Shown piece by piece: positions 19,767-20,414 of a stretch of DNA of 20,414 bases; position 1 is the first letter of the stretch, and each line of letters begins with the position of its first letter. The notes under the pieces were generated by a model that saw only the letters and a list, made by a program, of their open reading frames with translations, searched no databases and was not told the origin of the DNA. This DNA is from an uncultured archaeon (GTDB taxonomy: Archaea; Nanobdellota; Nanobdellia; Woesearchaeales; ARS49): assembly GCA_902385765.1 (NCBI GenBank), contig CABMGU010000058.1:1-20414 (forward strand), given 5' to 3'. A program made the translations under genes and the position numbers.

Positions 19767-20414
19767 ATGGGATTAAATGTGAAAAATAACACCATATTTT
19801 TGTTTGTGGTATTGATGTTCTTGCTTGTTGGCTGCAATAGACCCGCAAAAGAGGGAATAACTCCTGAAGTAACACCTCAAAAATCGCCTGAACTGCCCAT
19901 TATTCAAATTAATTGGAATGAACAAATACAAGATTGCAATCAAGAATTCATCAATTTATTAAGTAGGACCGGAGAACAAGAGACCAATTTTGGAAAATGG
20001 AACCAGTACCTTGCTTTATTATCTGCAAATCCAGACTTCCTGATTCTTGGCGGAGAGGGGCTTCTCTCTGAACAAAAAGAACGCGTCAAATATCAAGAAC
20101 GAAAAGAAAAATTCGAGAAATACGCACAATCCGGTTCTGGAGAAGAACTCCTAAAGAATCACCGAACAAGTCCTCAAAAAAACGCAATCCAATGGCACGG
20201 CAACTATTATCGCTGCTCACAAGAACTAATCGATTTTATCGATACATACAATAGATACAAATTATTCAACGACGGATTTTTATGCCACACCAGCGAATGC
20301 AACAACTATATAGAAAATACTTTTAACACCCTAAAAAAAGAATGGCTGGAACAAGTATCAGATAGAAGTTCAGACCATGTACTGACTTTATGCGAGGGGT
20401 ACATCTGTCAAGAT
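19767..20414 (+). CDS. Lipoprotein, 3' end outside window
   Basis: The frame is open from ATG 19767 to the last base (216 codons seen). It begins MGLNVKNNTIFLFVVLMFLL and continues into VGCNRPAKEG. The hydrophobic core followed by LLVGC is a lipobox, with the lipid-attached Cys at ~23, then a Pro/Thr/Glu-rich spacer. The visible ectodomain is helical and charged with several Cys (DCNQEF, YRCSQEL, FLCHTSECNNY, LCEGYICQD) that could form disulfides; the thiol oxidoreductase at 5063-5758 could supply these, but that link is speculative. No enzyme motif is seen. Alternative start: GTG 19779, giving MKNNTIFLF. Confidence 0.75.
   Translation, partial: MGLNVKNNTIFLFVVLMFLLVGCNRPAKEGITPEVTPQKSPELPIIQINWNEQIQDCNQEFINLLSRTGEQETNFGKWNQYLALLSANPDFLILGGEGLLSEQKERVKYQERKEKFEKYAQSGSGEELLKNHRTSPQKNAIQWHGNYYRCSQELIDFIDTYNRYKLFNDGFLCHTSECNNYIENTFNTLKKEWLEQVSDRSSDHVLTLCEGYICQD

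Noticed and set aside
1..20414. CRISPR array
   Set aside because: No series of regularly spaced direct repeats with unique spacers was seen; the three phased 12-bp boxes at 12541-12606 are too short and too few.
8527..20414. Second copy of the tRNA-Pro 3' end as a right attachment site
   Set aside because: Reading the plus strand by eye found no other TTCAAATCCGGGCAG-like stretch, so no right end can be placed in the window.

Overview
The window looks like a chromosomal segment of a small-genome archaeon, most likely of the DPANN type (Woesearchaeota/Pacearchaeota-like). The grounds are TATA boxes 25-30 nt before many start codons (leaderless genes), a second class of start with GGAGG/GGTGAT-type Shine-Dalgarno (SD) sites, an archaeal-style tRNA-Pro without encoded CCA, an AbrB-PhoU regulator, secreted proteins rich in N-glycosylation sequons, a TruD with the family signature, and an archaeal integrase with a C-terminal zinc ribbon. 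The lineage is an inference from gene content, not from a marker gene.

Left part (1-8.4 kb, ordinary chromosome). A plus-strand run holds two cell-surface proteins, a 64-aa membrane protein and an LDH-like malate dehydrogenase with overlapping ends. Next come an unrecognised 156-aa protein and TruD. Convergent to these lie a DsbA-like membrane-anchored thiol oxidoreductase and a two-gene unit (an unknown 125-aa protein and a degenerate nucleotidyltransferase-like protein). A divergent pair of small winged-helix regulators shares an 18-bp perfect palindrome.

Middle part (8.4-13.7 kb, accessory). An intact tRNA-Pro(UGG) is followed after 65 bp by a tyrosine recombinase. A 16-nt near copy of the tRNA 5' end lies about 780 bp upstream with its own TATA box. 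Opposing the integrase is a minus-strand unit of tiny genes (a 58-aa ribbon-helix-helix protein, a 92-aa coiled-coil protein, two very small genes, a 136/148-aa protein). Then come an AbrB-PhoU regulator, a 97-aa protein with a perfect SD, three helically phased GTAAnnnTTAC repeats, a 405-bp segment bounded by 17-bp inverted repeats carrying one leaderless 75-aa gene, and a P-loop kinase. Strand composition flips near 10.38 kb.

Right part (13.7-20.4 kb). The most interesting unit is a three-gene operon with 8-nt overlaps. Gene 1 encodes a signal peptide, an extracellular LamG domain, one membrane helix, a long coiled coil and a cytoplasmic Mrr-type nuclease. Gene 2 is a SNF2/HepA-type helicase without a nuclease. 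Gene 3 is a protein with a coiled coil and several Cys-rich zinc-binding segments. I propose this as a candidate membrane-tethered defence or DNA-uptake-surveillance system that matches no named system I know. It is followed by a divergent pair: a small membrane coiled-coil protein and a lipoprotein that runs off the end of the window.
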